From contig JAFQMA010000044.1 in the NCBI GenBank assembly GCA_017414535.1, forward strand, positions 1-53,124: a stretch of 53,124 nucleotides of DNA, read 5' to 3'. The stretch is from Clostridia bacterium. Its GTDB lineage: Bacteria; Bacillota; Clostridia; Oscillospirales; SIG627. Below, piece after piece: positions 10,631 to 19,746 of this stretch. Within the stretch, counting starts at the first letter, position 1, and each line of letters begins with the position of its first letter. The notes under the pieces are model-generated. The model did not search any database and was not told where the DNA came from. It was given only the letters and a program-made list of their open reading frames with translations. A program made the position numbers and the translations under genes.

Positions 10631-13356
10631 CAGCCGTTCTCCTTCAGGCCGCAGCACTTCTTATACTTTTTGCCGCTGCCGCAGGGGCAGGGATCATTGG
10701 GAGAGGGGGTGCTCTTCTTCACAACGGGAGCTTTTTTCACGGAACCGTCGCTCTGTCCGGTAGAGGTGATCTTGGCCACCGCCTCCCTCTTGATAGCACG
10801 CTTGGGGAATACGGACAGCAGGGTCATGGCGGTATTATTACGGATCTCGGACACCATTTCATCAAACATGACGGAGCCCTGGATCTTATATTGCACCACA
10901 GGATCGCGCTGAGCGTAAGCGTTAAGGCCAATGCTGTTCTTCAGCTCGGTCATGGCATCCAGATGATCCATCCAGAGCTTATCCACATGTCGAAGCAGAA
11001 TGACGCGCTCCACCTCACGGAATTCCTCCTCGCCAAAAAGCTTTTCCTTTTCTGCGTAGAGGGTACGGGCGCGGTCCAAAAGAAGCTCGGTGACCTCATC
11101 CGCATCGGGCTTTGCGGCATCCTCCTCAAAAAGGAAATCCTCGGGGGTGCAAAGAATACCCATGAACTTCTGCTTCAACTCATCAAAGCGATAGTCGCCC
11201 TCCCCTTCGGGAGCGAAGGACAGCACCGCATCAGTGACCATGCCCTCCACCATGGAGAGGATCTTTTCTTTCATATTGAGGCCGTCCAGCACCTCGCCGC
11301 GCTGCTGATAGATGAGGCCGCGCTGCTGGTTCATGACGTCGTCGTACATAAGCACGTTCTTACGGCGGTTGAAGTTATCGCCCTCCAGGCGCTTCTGGGC
11401 ATTTTCGATGGAGGAGGAAATGATCTTGGCATCGATGGCCTGATCCTCCTCCAAGCCGAGACGGTCCACGATGCCGATGATACGGTCACTGCCGAACAGG
11501 CGCAAAAGATCGTCCTCGAAGGACAGGTAAAAGGTGGATGCACCGGGGTCGCCCTGACGGCCGCTTCGACCGCGGAGCTGGTTATCGATACGGCGGGATT
11601 CGTGCCTCTCGGTACCGATGATGTAAAGGCCGCCCGCCTCTCTGACCTTTTCGGCGGCGGGGGCGATCTTCTCCTCAAATTCGGAAAGCAGGGCTCGGTA
11701 GCGGGCACGGGCAGTCAAGATGGCCTCGTCCTCGGTCTCAAAAAAGGCATCGGCCGCGCGGATCATATCCTCATCAAAGCCCTCCTTGCGCATGGCGGAA
11801 ACAGCCATGAACTCGGGGTTGCCGCCCAGTTTGATATCGGTGCCTCGGCCTGCCATGTTGGTGGAGATGGTAACGGCGCCAAAGCCGCCTGCCTGCGCCA
11901 CGATCTCCGCTTCCTTCAGATGGTGCTTTGCATTGAGCACGTTATGAGGGATCTTGGCCTTTTGCAAAAGGCGGGACAGGAATTCACTCTTTTCAATGGA
12001 AACGGTGCCCACCAGTACGGGCTGGCCCTTTTCATGACACTCGCGGATCTTTTCCACGATGGCACGGTACTTGCCCGCCACGGTCTTGTAGACCACATCG
12101 GGATGATCCACCCTTGCCAAGGGGCGGTTAGTGGGGATCTCCACCACGTCAAGGTTATAGATCTCGCGAAATTCGGGCTCCTCCGTAAGCGCGGTGCCGG
12201 TCATACCGGAAAGCTTCTTATACAGACGGAAATAGTTCTGGAAGGTGATGGTAGCAAGGGTCTTGCTTTCCTTCTGGATGTCCACGCCCTCCTTCGCCTC
12301 GATGGCCTGATGGAGACCCTCGGAATACCGTCTGCCGTACATCATACGGCCGGTGAAGGAATCCACGATAATGATCTGGCCGTCCTTGACCACGTAATCC
12401 TCGTCACGATGCATGGTGCCGTAGGCCTTGATGGCCTGGTTCACATGGTGATAGAGGGTGGCGTTCTCGGGATCGGTCAAATTGTCGATGCCGAAGAATT
12501 TTTCCGCCTTTTCCACGCCGCGGGGGGTCATAGTGGCACTCTTGGCCTTTTCGTCGATGATGTAATCGGCCTTCAGATCCTCGTAGAGCTCCTTGCTGTC
12601 AGCCTCCTTGACCTTATAGGGCTTAAGGGTCCTGGCAAGGGCGTCGGCACGGGTATAAAGCTCGGAGGAGGTATCCCCCTCGCCCGAGATGATCAGAGGC
12701 GTTCTGGCCTCGTCAATGAGGATGCTGTCCACCTCGTCCACGATGGCAAAGGCGTGACCGCGCTGAACCATGTGCTCCTTATAGAGGACCATGTTGTCAC
12801 GAAGATAGTCGAAGCCGAATTCGTTATTGGTACCGTAGGTGATATCGGCAGCGTAGGCAGCCCTCTTTTCCTCCTTATCCATGCCGTGGATCACAAGGCC
12901 CACGGAAAGACCGAGGAAGCGATAGAGCTTACCCATCCACTCGGAGTCGCGCTTGGCAAGATAGTCGTTGACAGTAACGATGTGCACGCCTCTGCCCGTC
13001 AGTGCGTTCAGATAGGCGGGAAGGGTCGCCATCAGCGTTTTACCCTCGCCCGTTTTCATTTCGGCGATCCTACCCTGATGAAGCACGATACCGCCGATGA
13101 GCTGAACGCGATAGTGGCGGGTGCCAAGGACTCGACTGCCGGCTTCGCGAACGAGAGCAAAGGCATCGGGAAGAATATCGTCCACCGTTTCCCCTGCGGC
13201 AAGACGCTCCTTCAGACGGTCGGTGGTAGCGCGGAGCTGATCGTCCGTCATGGCGGCGTAAGTATCGCTGAGCGCTTCAATGGCATTCACGGTCCCCTGC
13301 ATTCTTTTGATGGCATGGTCAGAGTGAGTGCCGAAGATCTTTTCAATCAAACCCAT
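10630..13356 (-). CDS. secA: Preprotein translocase subunit SecA
   Basis: SecA is the ATPase motor that drives unfolded preproteins through SecYEG. The 908-residue protein has [17 protein letters not shown] (Walker A, about residue 100), [17 protein letters not shown] (Walker B), the second motor domain ([25 protein letters not shown]) and the C-terminal zinc motif [13 protein letters not shown]. The start is set at 13356 (MGLIEKIFG), which has GAAAGGAAATACC before it. The frame opens six codons earlier without a better site. All lipoproteins of the array in this window would depend on this export route. Confidence 0.97.
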   Translation of the reverse strand: MGLIEKIFGTHSDHAIKRMQGTVNAIEALSDTYAAMTDDQLRATTDRLKERLAAGETVDDILPDAFALVREAGSRVLGTRHYRVQLIGGIVLHQGRIAEMKTGEGKTLMATLPAYLNALTGRGVHIVTVNDYLAKRDSEWMGKLYRFLGLSVGLVIHGMDKEEKRAAYAADITYGTNNEFGFDYLRDNMVLYKEHMVQRGHAFAIVDEVDSILIDEARTPLIISGEGDTSSELYTRADALARTLKPYKVKEADSKELYEDLKADYIIDEKAKSATMTPRGVEKAEKFFGIDNLTDPENATLYHHVNQAIKAYGTMHRDEDYVVKDGQIIIVDSFTGRMMYGRRYSEGLHQAIEAKEGVDIQKESKTLATITFQNYFRLYKKLSGMTGTALTEEPEFREIYNLDVVEIPTNRPLARVDHPDVVYKTVAGKYRAIVEKIRECHEKGQPVLVGTVSIEKSEFLSRLLQKAKIPHNVLNAKHHLKEAEIVAQAGGFGAVTISTNMAGRGTDIKLGGNPEFMAVSAMRKEGFDEDMIRAADAFFETEDEAILTARARYRALLSEFEEKIAPAAEKVREAGGLYIIGTERHESRRIDNQLRGRSGRQGDPGASTFYLSFEDDLLRLFGSDRIIGIVDRLGLEEDQAIDAKIISSSIENAQKRLEGDNFNRRKNVLMYDDVMNQQRGLIYQQRGEVLDGLNMKEKILSMVEGMVTDAVLSFAPEGEGDYRFDELKQKFMGILCTPEDFLFEEDAAKPDADEVTELLLDRARTLYAEKEKLFGEEEFREVERVILLRHVDKLWMDHLDAMTELKNSIGLNAYAQRDPVVQYKIQGSVMFDEMVSEIRNNTAMTLLSVFPKRAIKREAVAKITSTGQSDGSVKKAPVVKKSTPSPNDPCPCGSGKKYKKCCGLKENG

Positions 13357-13412
13357 GGTATTTCCTTTCAACAAAACAACTTTTCTGAGTTTTGAGAATA
13401 TATTTAAGTACC

Positions 13413-13441
13413 ATTATAGGCGCTTTTGGCATTTTTTTCAA
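13413..13441 (-). promoter_or_regulatory. Promoter of secA
   Basis: Minus strand TTGAAA (13441-13436) and TATAAT (13418-13413), 17-base spacer, about 57 bases before the secA ATG. Confidence 0.7.
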
Positions 13442-13486
13442 GTACGTAGGGGAATTTTTCCCATTTTATGCGCTTTCCTTGCGCAT

Positions 13487-13714
13487 TCACGGCTTCCGCC
13501 TCCGAAGGATGAGGCATCGGAACAAGCAAACTGCGCCAAACAAGCTACACGAAACGTAGAACACAGCGATCTCCTGCCAGGGAGAAAGCGAAGAATAAAA
13601 CGAGAGGGCCGCCATGCAAAGAGACAGAGAAAAAACTCCCCTGATCCACTTTCCCGAAAACAAAAACAAGCCCGTAAAAAGCAGTGCCGAAGCCACAAGC
13701 CAAAGTCCTGCCAT
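13487..13714 (-). CDS. Small putative membrane protein, 3' half antisense-free, 5' half opposite yunB
   Basis: This 75-residue frame starts MAGLWLVASALLFTGLFLFS with two or three hydrophobic segments and ends in LFRCLILRRRKP. AGGAGGGGAG lies eight bases before the ATG, one of the best ribosome binding sites in the region. The C-terminus resembles that of the membrane protein downstream of secA (FGAVCLFRC against FGAICLFRC). It overlaps the predicted yunB N-terminus on the opposite strand by about 100 bases. Either yunB starts further in, the two genes truly overlap, or this frame is chance. I judge it somewhat more likely real than not. Confidence 0.5.
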   Translation of the reverse strand: MAGLWLVASALLFTGLFLFSGKWIRGVFSLSLCMAALSFYSSLSPWQEIAVFYVSCSLFGAVCLFRCLILRRRKP

Positions 13715-14387
13715 CAGAAGCACTCCCCTCCTCTCTTTTCAGGCGAAGAAGCGAAGAGGTCGCTTCAATCCGCGCCGTTTGATCTTGCCGTTGCTTTCCC
13801 TATTATTGGCAATTTTTCTGCTTTCCATGTACGTGGAGGAAAAGATCTCACCCATGCTTGGCGAGCTGGCGGAGCGCAGTGCGGAGGAATATCTTTACCG
13901 CACGGTAAACGCTACGGTGGGGTGCCTTGCAAGAGAGGGAGGGCTCGACTATGACCGTATGGTAAACACCCTGCGTGACGGCACGGGGCAGGTGATCTAT
14001 CTGGAGGTGAATACGGCACGACTCAATGAGGCTCGAAGCGATCTTATCTCAAGGATCCATAGAGATCTGCAAAAGGAAACGCGGTTAAAGGTCAGCGTAC
14101 CGCTGGGCAGCCTGACGGACACAGGGCTCTTCGGAGGGCGTGGCCTCCCCGTCAGCGTCAGAGTCTACGCCGTAGGTGCTACCGAGGGAGACGTTTATAC
14201 CGTGCTGGAGGATTGCGGCATCAATCAGACACGGCATCTCATGTGCGTAAAGGTACGGGCAAAGCTTTATCTCGTTCTTCCGGGAGAGGATCGAGAGGTG
14301 AGCCTTGAGATCACCCTTCCGCTGGGCGAGCGGGTGCTCGTGGGCGACGTGCCCGAGATCTATCTTGACACCATCGGTGCCTCCTGA
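13614..14387 (+). CDS. yunB: Sporulation protein YunB homologue
   Basis: The body matches the YunB family: a basic stretch (KKRRGRFNPRR), one membrane helix at about residues 55-75, then NATVGCLA, a variable linker, VSVPLGSLTDTGLFGGRGLPVSV, CGINQTRHLMCVKVRAKLYLVLPG and ending GERVLVGDVPEIYLDTIG. In Bacillus YunB is made in the mother cell and is needed for full spore formation. The start is uncertain. The ATG at 13614 has GAGAGGG five bases before it, but its first 45 residues are unusually polar and lie opposite a plausible membrane ORF. A TTG at 13779 just before the helix would give a short but family-like N-terminus. Confidence 0.82.
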   Translation: MQRDREKTPLIHFPENKNKPVKSSAEATSQSPAIRSTPLLSFQAKKRRGRFNPRRLILPLLSLLLAIFLLSMYVEEKISPMLGELAERSAEEYLYRTVNATVGCLAREGGLDYDRMVNTLRDGTGQVIYLEVNTARLNEARSDLISRIHRDLQKETRLKVSVPLGSLTDTGLFGGRGLPVSVRVYAVGATEGDVYTVLEDCGINQTRHLMCVKVRAKLYLVLPGEDREVSLEITLPLGERVLVGDVPEIYLDTIGAS

Positions 14388-14407
14388 CGGGGAGGCATTC
14401 TTTTTTT
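14378..14407 (+). terminator. Terminator of yunB
   Basis: TGCCTCC-TGACGG-GGAGGCA followed by TTCTTTTTTT. The hairpin contains the yunB stop codon (14385-14387). Confidence 0.82.
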
Positions 14408-14499
14408 GTAAAAAATTATTCAAAGTTTTTTGAAAAATAGTCCACTTTTCCATTGAAATCACCGAATTTAGTTCATTTAATTTTGTGGTTTTTCCTATT

Positions 14500-14527
14500 T
14501 TCAACACAGCCGCCTTTATGATATAAT
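14500..14527 (+). promoter_or_regulatory. Promoter of array operon 1 (copies 1-7)
   Basis: TTCAAC (14500-14505) and TATAAT (14522-14527) with a 16-base spacer and TGA before the -10, so an extended -10 element compensates for a weak -35. It is about 31 bases before the copy 1 ATG. Confidence 0.6.
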
Positions 14528-14558
14528 AACATGAAGTATTTTGGAAAGGTGTACGCCG

Positions 14559-15833
14559 ATGAAAAGGGTCGTGTTTCTTCTGTTCGCATTCTGCATGATC
14601 GCATCGTCGTTTTTTGCGTGCTCTCCCTATACGCTCATCTCCTCCCCCACAGAGGAGCACCGCGAGACGAGGATCATTCACGTGACGGCGGGAGAAGTTC
14701 CGCCTTCCAAGGTTCTTCACCCTTTGACGGAGAACGAGCTTGACGCCATTCCCCTTGCCAGTGAGAGCATGAGCGAGGAAGCGCTGAGAGGGATCATTCT
14801 CGATTTTATGAAGCTTTCTCTCACCTTCCGCTGGCAGCCGACCCATTCCTTTTCCGTCACGGCGGGCACCAAGACCGAATTTAAAAAGAACACCGTTTAC
14901 GGCGGGATCCCTTACGTGAGCGCCATGGGAAACCTTTACAAATGGTTGCCCTACTACGATCACGATACGGGTCTCTTAGACGTTGCCGCAATCGGCAACG
15001 ATCCTCAACACGTTTTGGGCAATCATTGCGCCTCGGGCGTTCACGCCGCACTCAGCCGCGTTTCCAACCGCTTGAATTGGTACAGCACCGCCCAGATGTT
15101 TCGACGGAACGGCTGTATTCCCATCGGCCAATACGAATATGACGAGCCCGCCACCGATTACCGCAGTGAGCAGATCAAAACCACGGTCTATACCGAAAGA
15201 AACGGTGAACAGACCATGTACCGCGCATACGCCCTTTTAAAGCCCGCCGATGCGGTGAGCTATTACAACGTAAACGAGGGGCACGTGCTCCTCATTGAGG
15301 AATGCCACGTGACGGAAAAAGACGGAGTCATTGACGGAAATGAAAGCCACGTGATCTTTGACGATCAGACCTCAGGCACCTATTACGCCAAGCAGGAAGA
15401 CGGCACCGAATACCAAGCGCAAAACGGCCTTCGCCGCAGGATCAGTTTTTCTAAGCTTTTTGAAAAGGGATATCTGCCCTGGACCATTCCCGAATTTGCG
15501 GGAGAGGACGGCATCGAGAGCCCTGCCGCCGAAAGCAGTCTGACCGGTGATGCCACGCCGGAGGAGATCCTTTCCTCCGAGATCCGTTGCAACTATCCCG
15601 TATATACCGTGACCCTTTCCATTATTGACAGCTGCGGCACCGAGCTTTACCGCAAGGAGGCGCCTCTGACGGGTACGCCTATTCTGCGGGAGGTCTATTC
15701 CGCAAAAGGACTCTTTTCCCACATATTTTTAGACAAGTACTCCGATGCGGAATGTCGCTATTACCTATCTGTACGGGTCTCAACGGGGGACGTGCTTCCC
15801 GTTGGTAGCGGCATGATCCTGCCCGAAGTTTAA
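14559..15833 (+). CDS. Array copy 1: putative Cys-His-Gln lipoprotein enzyme
   Basis: The 424-residue protein starts at the ATG at 14559, which has AAAGGTG seven bases upstream. The signal peptide MKRVVFLLFAF ends at FFAC (Cys21), a slightly unusual lipobox. Predicted catalytic residues are Cys157 (in LGNHC, with His replacing the usual Gln before Cys), His242 (EGHV) and Gln270 (FDDQ). It is the most diverged lipoprotein copy: the DPVEK motif is lost and SRVSN is followed by R rather than S/T. It opens operon 1 and lies 17 bases before copy 2. Function unknown; an extracytoplasmic peptidase, amidase or transferase is the working guess. Confidence 0.8.
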   Translation: MKRVVFLLFAFCMIASSFFACSPYTLISSPTEEHRETRIIHVTAGEVPPSKVLHPLTENELDAIPLASESMSEEALRGIILDFMKLSLTFRWQPTHSFSVTAGTKTEFKKNTVYGGIPYVSAMGNLYKWLPYYDHDTGLLDVAAIGNDPQHVLGNHCASGVHAALSRVSNRLNWYSTAQMFRRNGCIPIGQYEYDEPATDYRSEQIKTTVYTERNGEQTMYRAYALLKPADAVSYYNVNEGHVLLIEECHVTEKDGVIDGNESHVIFDDQTSGTYYAKQEDGTEYQAQNGLRRRISFSKLFEKGYLPWTIPEFAGEDGIESPAAESSLTGDATPEEILSSEIRCNYPVYTVTLSIIDSCGTELYRKEAPLTGTPILREVYSAKGLFSHIFLDKYSDAECRYYLSVRVSTGDVLPVGSGMILPEV

Positions 15834-15850
15834 CTAAAAGGAGAAGCACT

Positions 15851-17113
15851 ATGAAAAGACTCATTTCTTTGATCCTATCCCTTCCCCTCTTGCTTGCCGC
15901 CTCCTGCGGCAAGTCCCTTTCCGACGATTTTCCCAAAAAAGAAGCCGGATCCGAAGAGGGCTCCGTTCCCACGGTGACCACGAAAAGCATCAAAACAGCG
16001 GTAGAAGATCCGCTGACCTGGGCCAAGGTGGAGGCGATCCCGAAGGTATCAAGCGAGATGACCGCAAACGAGATGCGGCAAATGATCCTTGATTTTGCTG
16101 CGCTGGAGCTGAGTTTCGTTTGGACGCCCAACTCTAACTGGTATTTAGAGCGATACGACCACGAATATAAAGTCGGCTCCTACTACGGCGGCATTCCCTA
16201 CGCGGGAGACAGCGGCAACGTTTACAAATGGCTGGTCTATTACGACGAGGAAACAGGGGTTTTGGATTCAAAACACATTCCCGGCGGCGGACCCCAAAGT
16301 ATTTTCTTTCAATGTTCCTCCTTCGCTTTTTCCGCATGGGGCAGAGTATCCAACTCCATGACCTGGGAAGGCACCCACAACATTACAGAACATACGGGCA
16401 TAATCAAAATCGGCGAATACACAACCGATTCTGCCATTTATGACTATCACAAGCAGAAACGCTACACCACAGAGATTTGCGAAAATAACGGTGAGCAGGC
16501 GATGTTTCGCTCCTATGCGAAACTGCTTCCCGCTGACGGCGTAGCAAATTACCTGCCCATCGGCGGACATGTGCTTCTGATTAAAGAGGTGCAAACGGTA
16601 AAAAACACAACAGGCATTGATGGAAACGAAAGCTACGTGATCTTTTATGAGCAATCCTCTGCCAGAGTGTGGAAAACGCAAAAAAACGGTGTGAAGTATC
16701 TCGCCCAGCGCGGCATCGACCGCAAATTCACCTTTAAGGAGCTCTTTGACAAAGGCTATCTGCCCTTCGGCGTGAAGGAGCTATACGGACTGGATCCCGT
16801 GGAAAAGGCCGTTGCGGGAATGACACTTAAAAAAGACACTGTTTCGGCAGAAGAGCTGTGCGGTGCAAGTGTCACCTCCAATTACGCTATTTCCACCATT
16901 CACATTGACGTGACCGACAAAAACGGAAACACGGTATACTCAAATAACTCCCATGTATCCGGTTTTCCCTTGCTTCGCACCGAATACGCCCTGTCCAACC
17001 GTTTTTACCCCAGCGGAATCAAAAAATTCGAGGGTCAAGGATGCCATGTCACGGTGCAAATTCGCGTATCCACCGGTCATTTGCTTTCGGCATATGAGGG
17101 TAATTTGATCTGA
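15851..17113 (+). CDS. Array copy 2: putative Cys-His-Gln lipoprotein enzyme
   Basis: This is a 420-residue lipoprotein with AAAGGAGAAGCACT before the ATG and lipobox LAASC (Cys19). Predicted catalytic residues are Cys155, His240 and Gln268. The Cys motif reads FFQCSSF instead of GNQCSG, and the preceding loop is GGGPQS. The C-terminal half keeps KELYGLDPVEKAVAGM and ends RVSTGHLLSAYEGNLI. With copy 3 it forms the 'CSS' pair, in which the residues around Cys look most like the DCSS/DCSG motif of NlpC/P60 enzymes. Cotranscribed with copies 1 and 3. Confidence 0.8.
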   Translation: MKRLISLILSLPLLLAASCGKSLSDDFPKKEAGSEEGSVPTVTTKSIKTAVEDPLTWAKVEAIPKVSSEMTANEMRQMILDFAALELSFVWTPNSNWYLERYDHEYKVGSYYGGIPYAGDSGNVYKWLVYYDEETGVLDSKHIPGGGPQSIFFQCSSFAFSAWGRVSNSMTWEGTHNITEHTGIIKIGEYTTDSAIYDYHKQKRYTTEICENNGEQAMFRSYAKLLPADGVANYLPIGGHVLLIKEVQTVKNTTGIDGNESYVIFYEQSSARVWKTQKNGVKYLAQRGIDRKFTFKELFDKGYLPFGVKELYGLDPVEKAVAGMTLKKDTVSAEELCGASVTSNYAISTIHIDVTDKNGNTVYSNNSHVSGFPLLRTEYALSNRFYPSGIKKFEGQGCHVTVQIRVSTGHLLSAYEGNLI

Positions 17114-17135
17114 TTTTTCAAGAAAGGAGCGGCTT

Positions 17136-18389
17136 ATGAAACGAATTGCAAGTCTTGTGCTTCTTTCCTCGCTTCTTTTTACGGCCGCTTGCAATCGTTA
17201 TCACTTAGGCGATGAACCGCCTACCGAGCCGCCAAAAAATGGAGTTGTCAGTTTGGAAACATCTCGGAACACCTTCTTTGTTGAAAACCTTTTAACGTGG
17301 GAAAGGCTGAATTCCCTTCCCGAGCCAAACAGTGATATGACAACGGACGAGATGCGGCAGATCGTACTGGATTTTGCCGAGCTTTCCATGAGCTTTGTAT
17401 GGACGCCCAAAGCGGATTTTCGAGTGGAAAAACAGGAAAACGATTACCTTGCAGGGGCGCTGTACGGCGGGATCCCCTACGACGGATACAGCGGAAATCC
17501 TTACAAATGGATGCTCTACTACGATGAAGCAACGGGTGTTCTGGATTCCGCAAGGGTACCCGGCGGAGCACAGACGCTTTTCAGCGACTGCTCTTCCTAC
17601 GCCTATTCCGCGTGGAGCCGCGTGGCAAACTCCATGAAGTGGAGCGTGACCCCTCATATCACACTCTCCTCGGGTATTCTGAAAATCGGTGATTACGATT
17701 GGGACCCTGCCATCATCGATTTCAAAAAGGAGAGCGTTTTTACCACCGAGATCTGTGCGCAAAACGGCGAGCAGAAAATGTACCGAAGTTACGATAAGCT
17801 CCTGCCGGCCGACGGCGTGGTGAATTATCTTCCCGTAGGCGGACACGTCATGATCGTCAAGGAGGTGCACACCGTCAAAAATGCCGCGGGCATTGACGGG
17901 GACGCAAGCTTTGCCATTGTTTACGATCAGAGAAACTCGACCGTAGAAAAAAAGCAATCCGACGGATCGACCTACACCGCGCAGGCGGGGATCGGAAGGA
18001 AGCTCAGCTACCGCAATCTTTTTGAAAAGGGCTATCTTCCCTTCGGAGTCAAGGAGCTGTACGGACTGGAGCCCGTGGAAAAGGCCGAGGCAAGCCTTTC
18101 CGCAAGCTGCTCCTCCGTCACACCGGAGGAGCTGTGCCGCGCAACGATTACAAGCAACTATCCCATTCTGACCGTGCACGTGACCGTGCGGGATGAAAAC
18201 GGCGCCGAGCTGTACCGTGCAGACGCCCACGTGAGCGAGCACGTCATGCCCTACATGGAATATCCCCTCAGCAAGCGTATTTTTGAATCCACCCTCGGAA
18301 GCTATGCGGGAGGGGGACACACCGTATCGGTGCAGACGCGGGTATCCACCGGAGAACTGCTATCGGCCTACGAAGGCCTTTTGATATGA
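17136..18389 (+). CDS. Array copy 3: putative Cys-His-Gln lipoprotein enzyme
   Basis: The 417-residue protein is the shortest lipoprotein copy. The signal peptide ends at FTAAC (Cys19), and GAAAGGAGCGGCTT precedes the ATG. Catalytic residues are Cys152 in LFSDCSSYAYSAW, His237 in GGHVMI and Gln265 in VYDQ. DCSS is the exact form seen in NlpC/P60 peptidases. The short linker after the lipid anchor (about 30 residues) suggests the domain sits close to the membrane. The C-terminus ends RVSTGELLSAYEGLLI, nearly the same as copy 2. It is 22 bases after copy 2. Confidence 0.8.
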   Translation: MKRIASLVLLSSLLFTAACNRYHLGDEPPTEPPKNGVVSLETSRNTFFVENLLTWERLNSLPEPNSDMTTDEMRQIVLDFAELSMSFVWTPKADFRVEKQENDYLAGALYGGIPYDGYSGNPYKWMLYYDEATGVLDSARVPGGAQTLFSDCSSYAYSAWSRVANSMKWSVTPHITLSSGILKIGDYDWDPAIIDFKKESVFTTEICAQNGEQKMYRSYDKLLPADGVVNYLPVGGHVMIVKEVHTVKNAAGIDGDASFAIVYDQRNSTVEKKQSDGSTYTAQAGIGRKLSYRNLFEKGYLPFGVKELYGLEPVEKAEASLSASCSSVTPEELCRATITSNYPILTVHVTVRDENGAELYRADAHVSEHVMPYMEYPLSKRIFESTLGSYAGGGHTVSVQTRVSTGELLSAYEGLLI

Positions 18390-18416
18390 ACGAACAAAGA
18401 AATGAGGAAACGAAAC

Positions 18417-19709
18417 ATGAAAAAGATCGCAAGCATTCTGCTTCTGCTGTCCATGCTGCTTTCCCTGGCGGCCTGCGGCGGCGGAGCCAGCCTTGAGACT
18501 GAGGAGGAGATCCTGCCTACCAAGACGGACAGCGGCATCGTCAAGCTCGATGTCTTACCCAACGAAAAGAGAGTTTACGAGCCCTTGACCTGGGAAAAGA
18601 TCAACTCCATTCCCGTGGCAAATTCCTCCATGTCCACCGATGAATTGAGAAAGATCTGTCTGGATTATTTCCACCTGCAAATGACCTTCGGCTGGACGCC
18701 GAGCGCAGATTGGGACGTGACCGTGGGACGTGACGATGAATACAAGGTCGGTCTGGTCTACGGCGGCATCCCCTACGTTTCCAGCACCTGCAGTAACGTT
18801 TACAAATGGATGTGCTTCTACGATGAAAAGACGGGCGTGATGGACATTCCCTCCGTCGGCAAGGGCACGGACGTTCAAAACATCCTCGGCTCTCAGTGCT
18901 CCGGCACAGCCTACGCCGCCTGGAGCCGTGTTTCCAATTCCTTTACCTGGGACGGCACCAGCGACATTAACCCCGCCCACAACATCATTCTGATCGGTCC
19001 CTACACGTACGACACCTCCATCGTGGATTTTCACGAGGCAAAGATCCACACCAAAGAGGACATTGCCGACGCCAACGGCAAGGAGGTCATGTTTGCCTCT
19101 TACGCCGCCCTTCAGCCTGCAGACGGTCTCTTCTTCTACCACGAGACGGCAGGGCACGTGATCATGTGCTACAAAAACGAGGTGGTTCGTGACGAAAACG
19201 GCGCCATCGACGGTCAGAAGAGCCGCATCCTTTATTACGGTCAGACAGCCTCTACCATCAACCTGACTCAGGAGAACAAGATCAACATGGAGCGCCAGCG
19301 TGACGTGCAGGTACAGTTCTCCTACAACGAGCTTTACGATCGCGGCTATCTTCCCTTCGGCATCAAGGAGCTGCACGGACTGGATCCCGTGGAAAAGGCC
19401 GTGGCGGGATGCACCGCCCCTGCGGGCAGTGTGACTCCCGATCAGCTGAGGGATGCCAAGGTGACCAGCAACTATGCCATCAGCGTCATCGAGACCAGAG
19501 TCTATGAAAACGGCACGGACAAGGTGCTCTTTGAAAAGAAGGCACCCGTGACCGATTGGCCCTATCTCCACATAGAGGAAGAACTTCTGGGCAAATTCTC
19601 CTCCACGGAGCTGAAGAAATACGCCGACGGCAAGAACACGGTGGAGATCTCCATCCGCGTGAACACGGGCGAGCTTCTGCAGGCCTATACCGCAATTCTC
19701 GCTCAGTGA
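18417..19709 (+). CDS. Array copy 4: putative Cys-His-Gln lipoprotein enzyme
   Basis: The 430-residue form starts at the ATG at 18417 (MKKIASILLLLSM), eight bases after AGGA. The frame opens 5 codons earlier, but MKK gives a standard signal peptide. The lipobox LAAC (Cys20) is perfect. Catalytic residues are Cys161 (LGSQCSG), His247 and Gln276 (YYGQ). The linker SLETEEEILPTKTD is shared almost exactly with copy 6, which points to local gene conversion or descent. The motif KELHGLDPVEKAVAGC is kept. It is cotranscribed within operon 1. Confidence 0.82.
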   Translation: MKKIASILLLLSMLLSLAACGGGASLETEEEILPTKTDSGIVKLDVLPNEKRVYEPLTWEKINSIPVANSSMSTDELRKICLDYFHLQMTFGWTPSADWDVTVGRDDEYKVGLVYGGIPYVSSTCSNVYKWMCFYDEKTGVMDIPSVGKGTDVQNILGSQCSGTAYAAWSRVSNSFTWDGTSDINPAHNIILIGPYTYDTSIVDFHEAKIHTKEDIADANGKEVMFASYAALQPADGLFFYHETAGHVIMCYKNEVVRDENGAIDGQKSRILYYGQTASTINLTQENKINMERQRDVQVQFSYNELYDRGYLPFGIKELHGLDPVEKAVAGCTAPAGSVTPDQLRDAKVTSNYAISVIETRVYENGTDKVLFEKKAPVTDWPYLHIEEELLGKFSSTELKKYADGKNTVEISIRVNTGELLQAYTAILAQ

Positions 19710-19746
19710 GCGCTTAAAGAATAAAAACTGTGCAAAGGAAACTAAC

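Noticed and set aside
10891..13395. 834-codon open frame on the plus strand
   Set aside because: It is the antisense of secA; the opposite frame has all SecA motifs, and this one has repetitive composition with no ribosome binding site.
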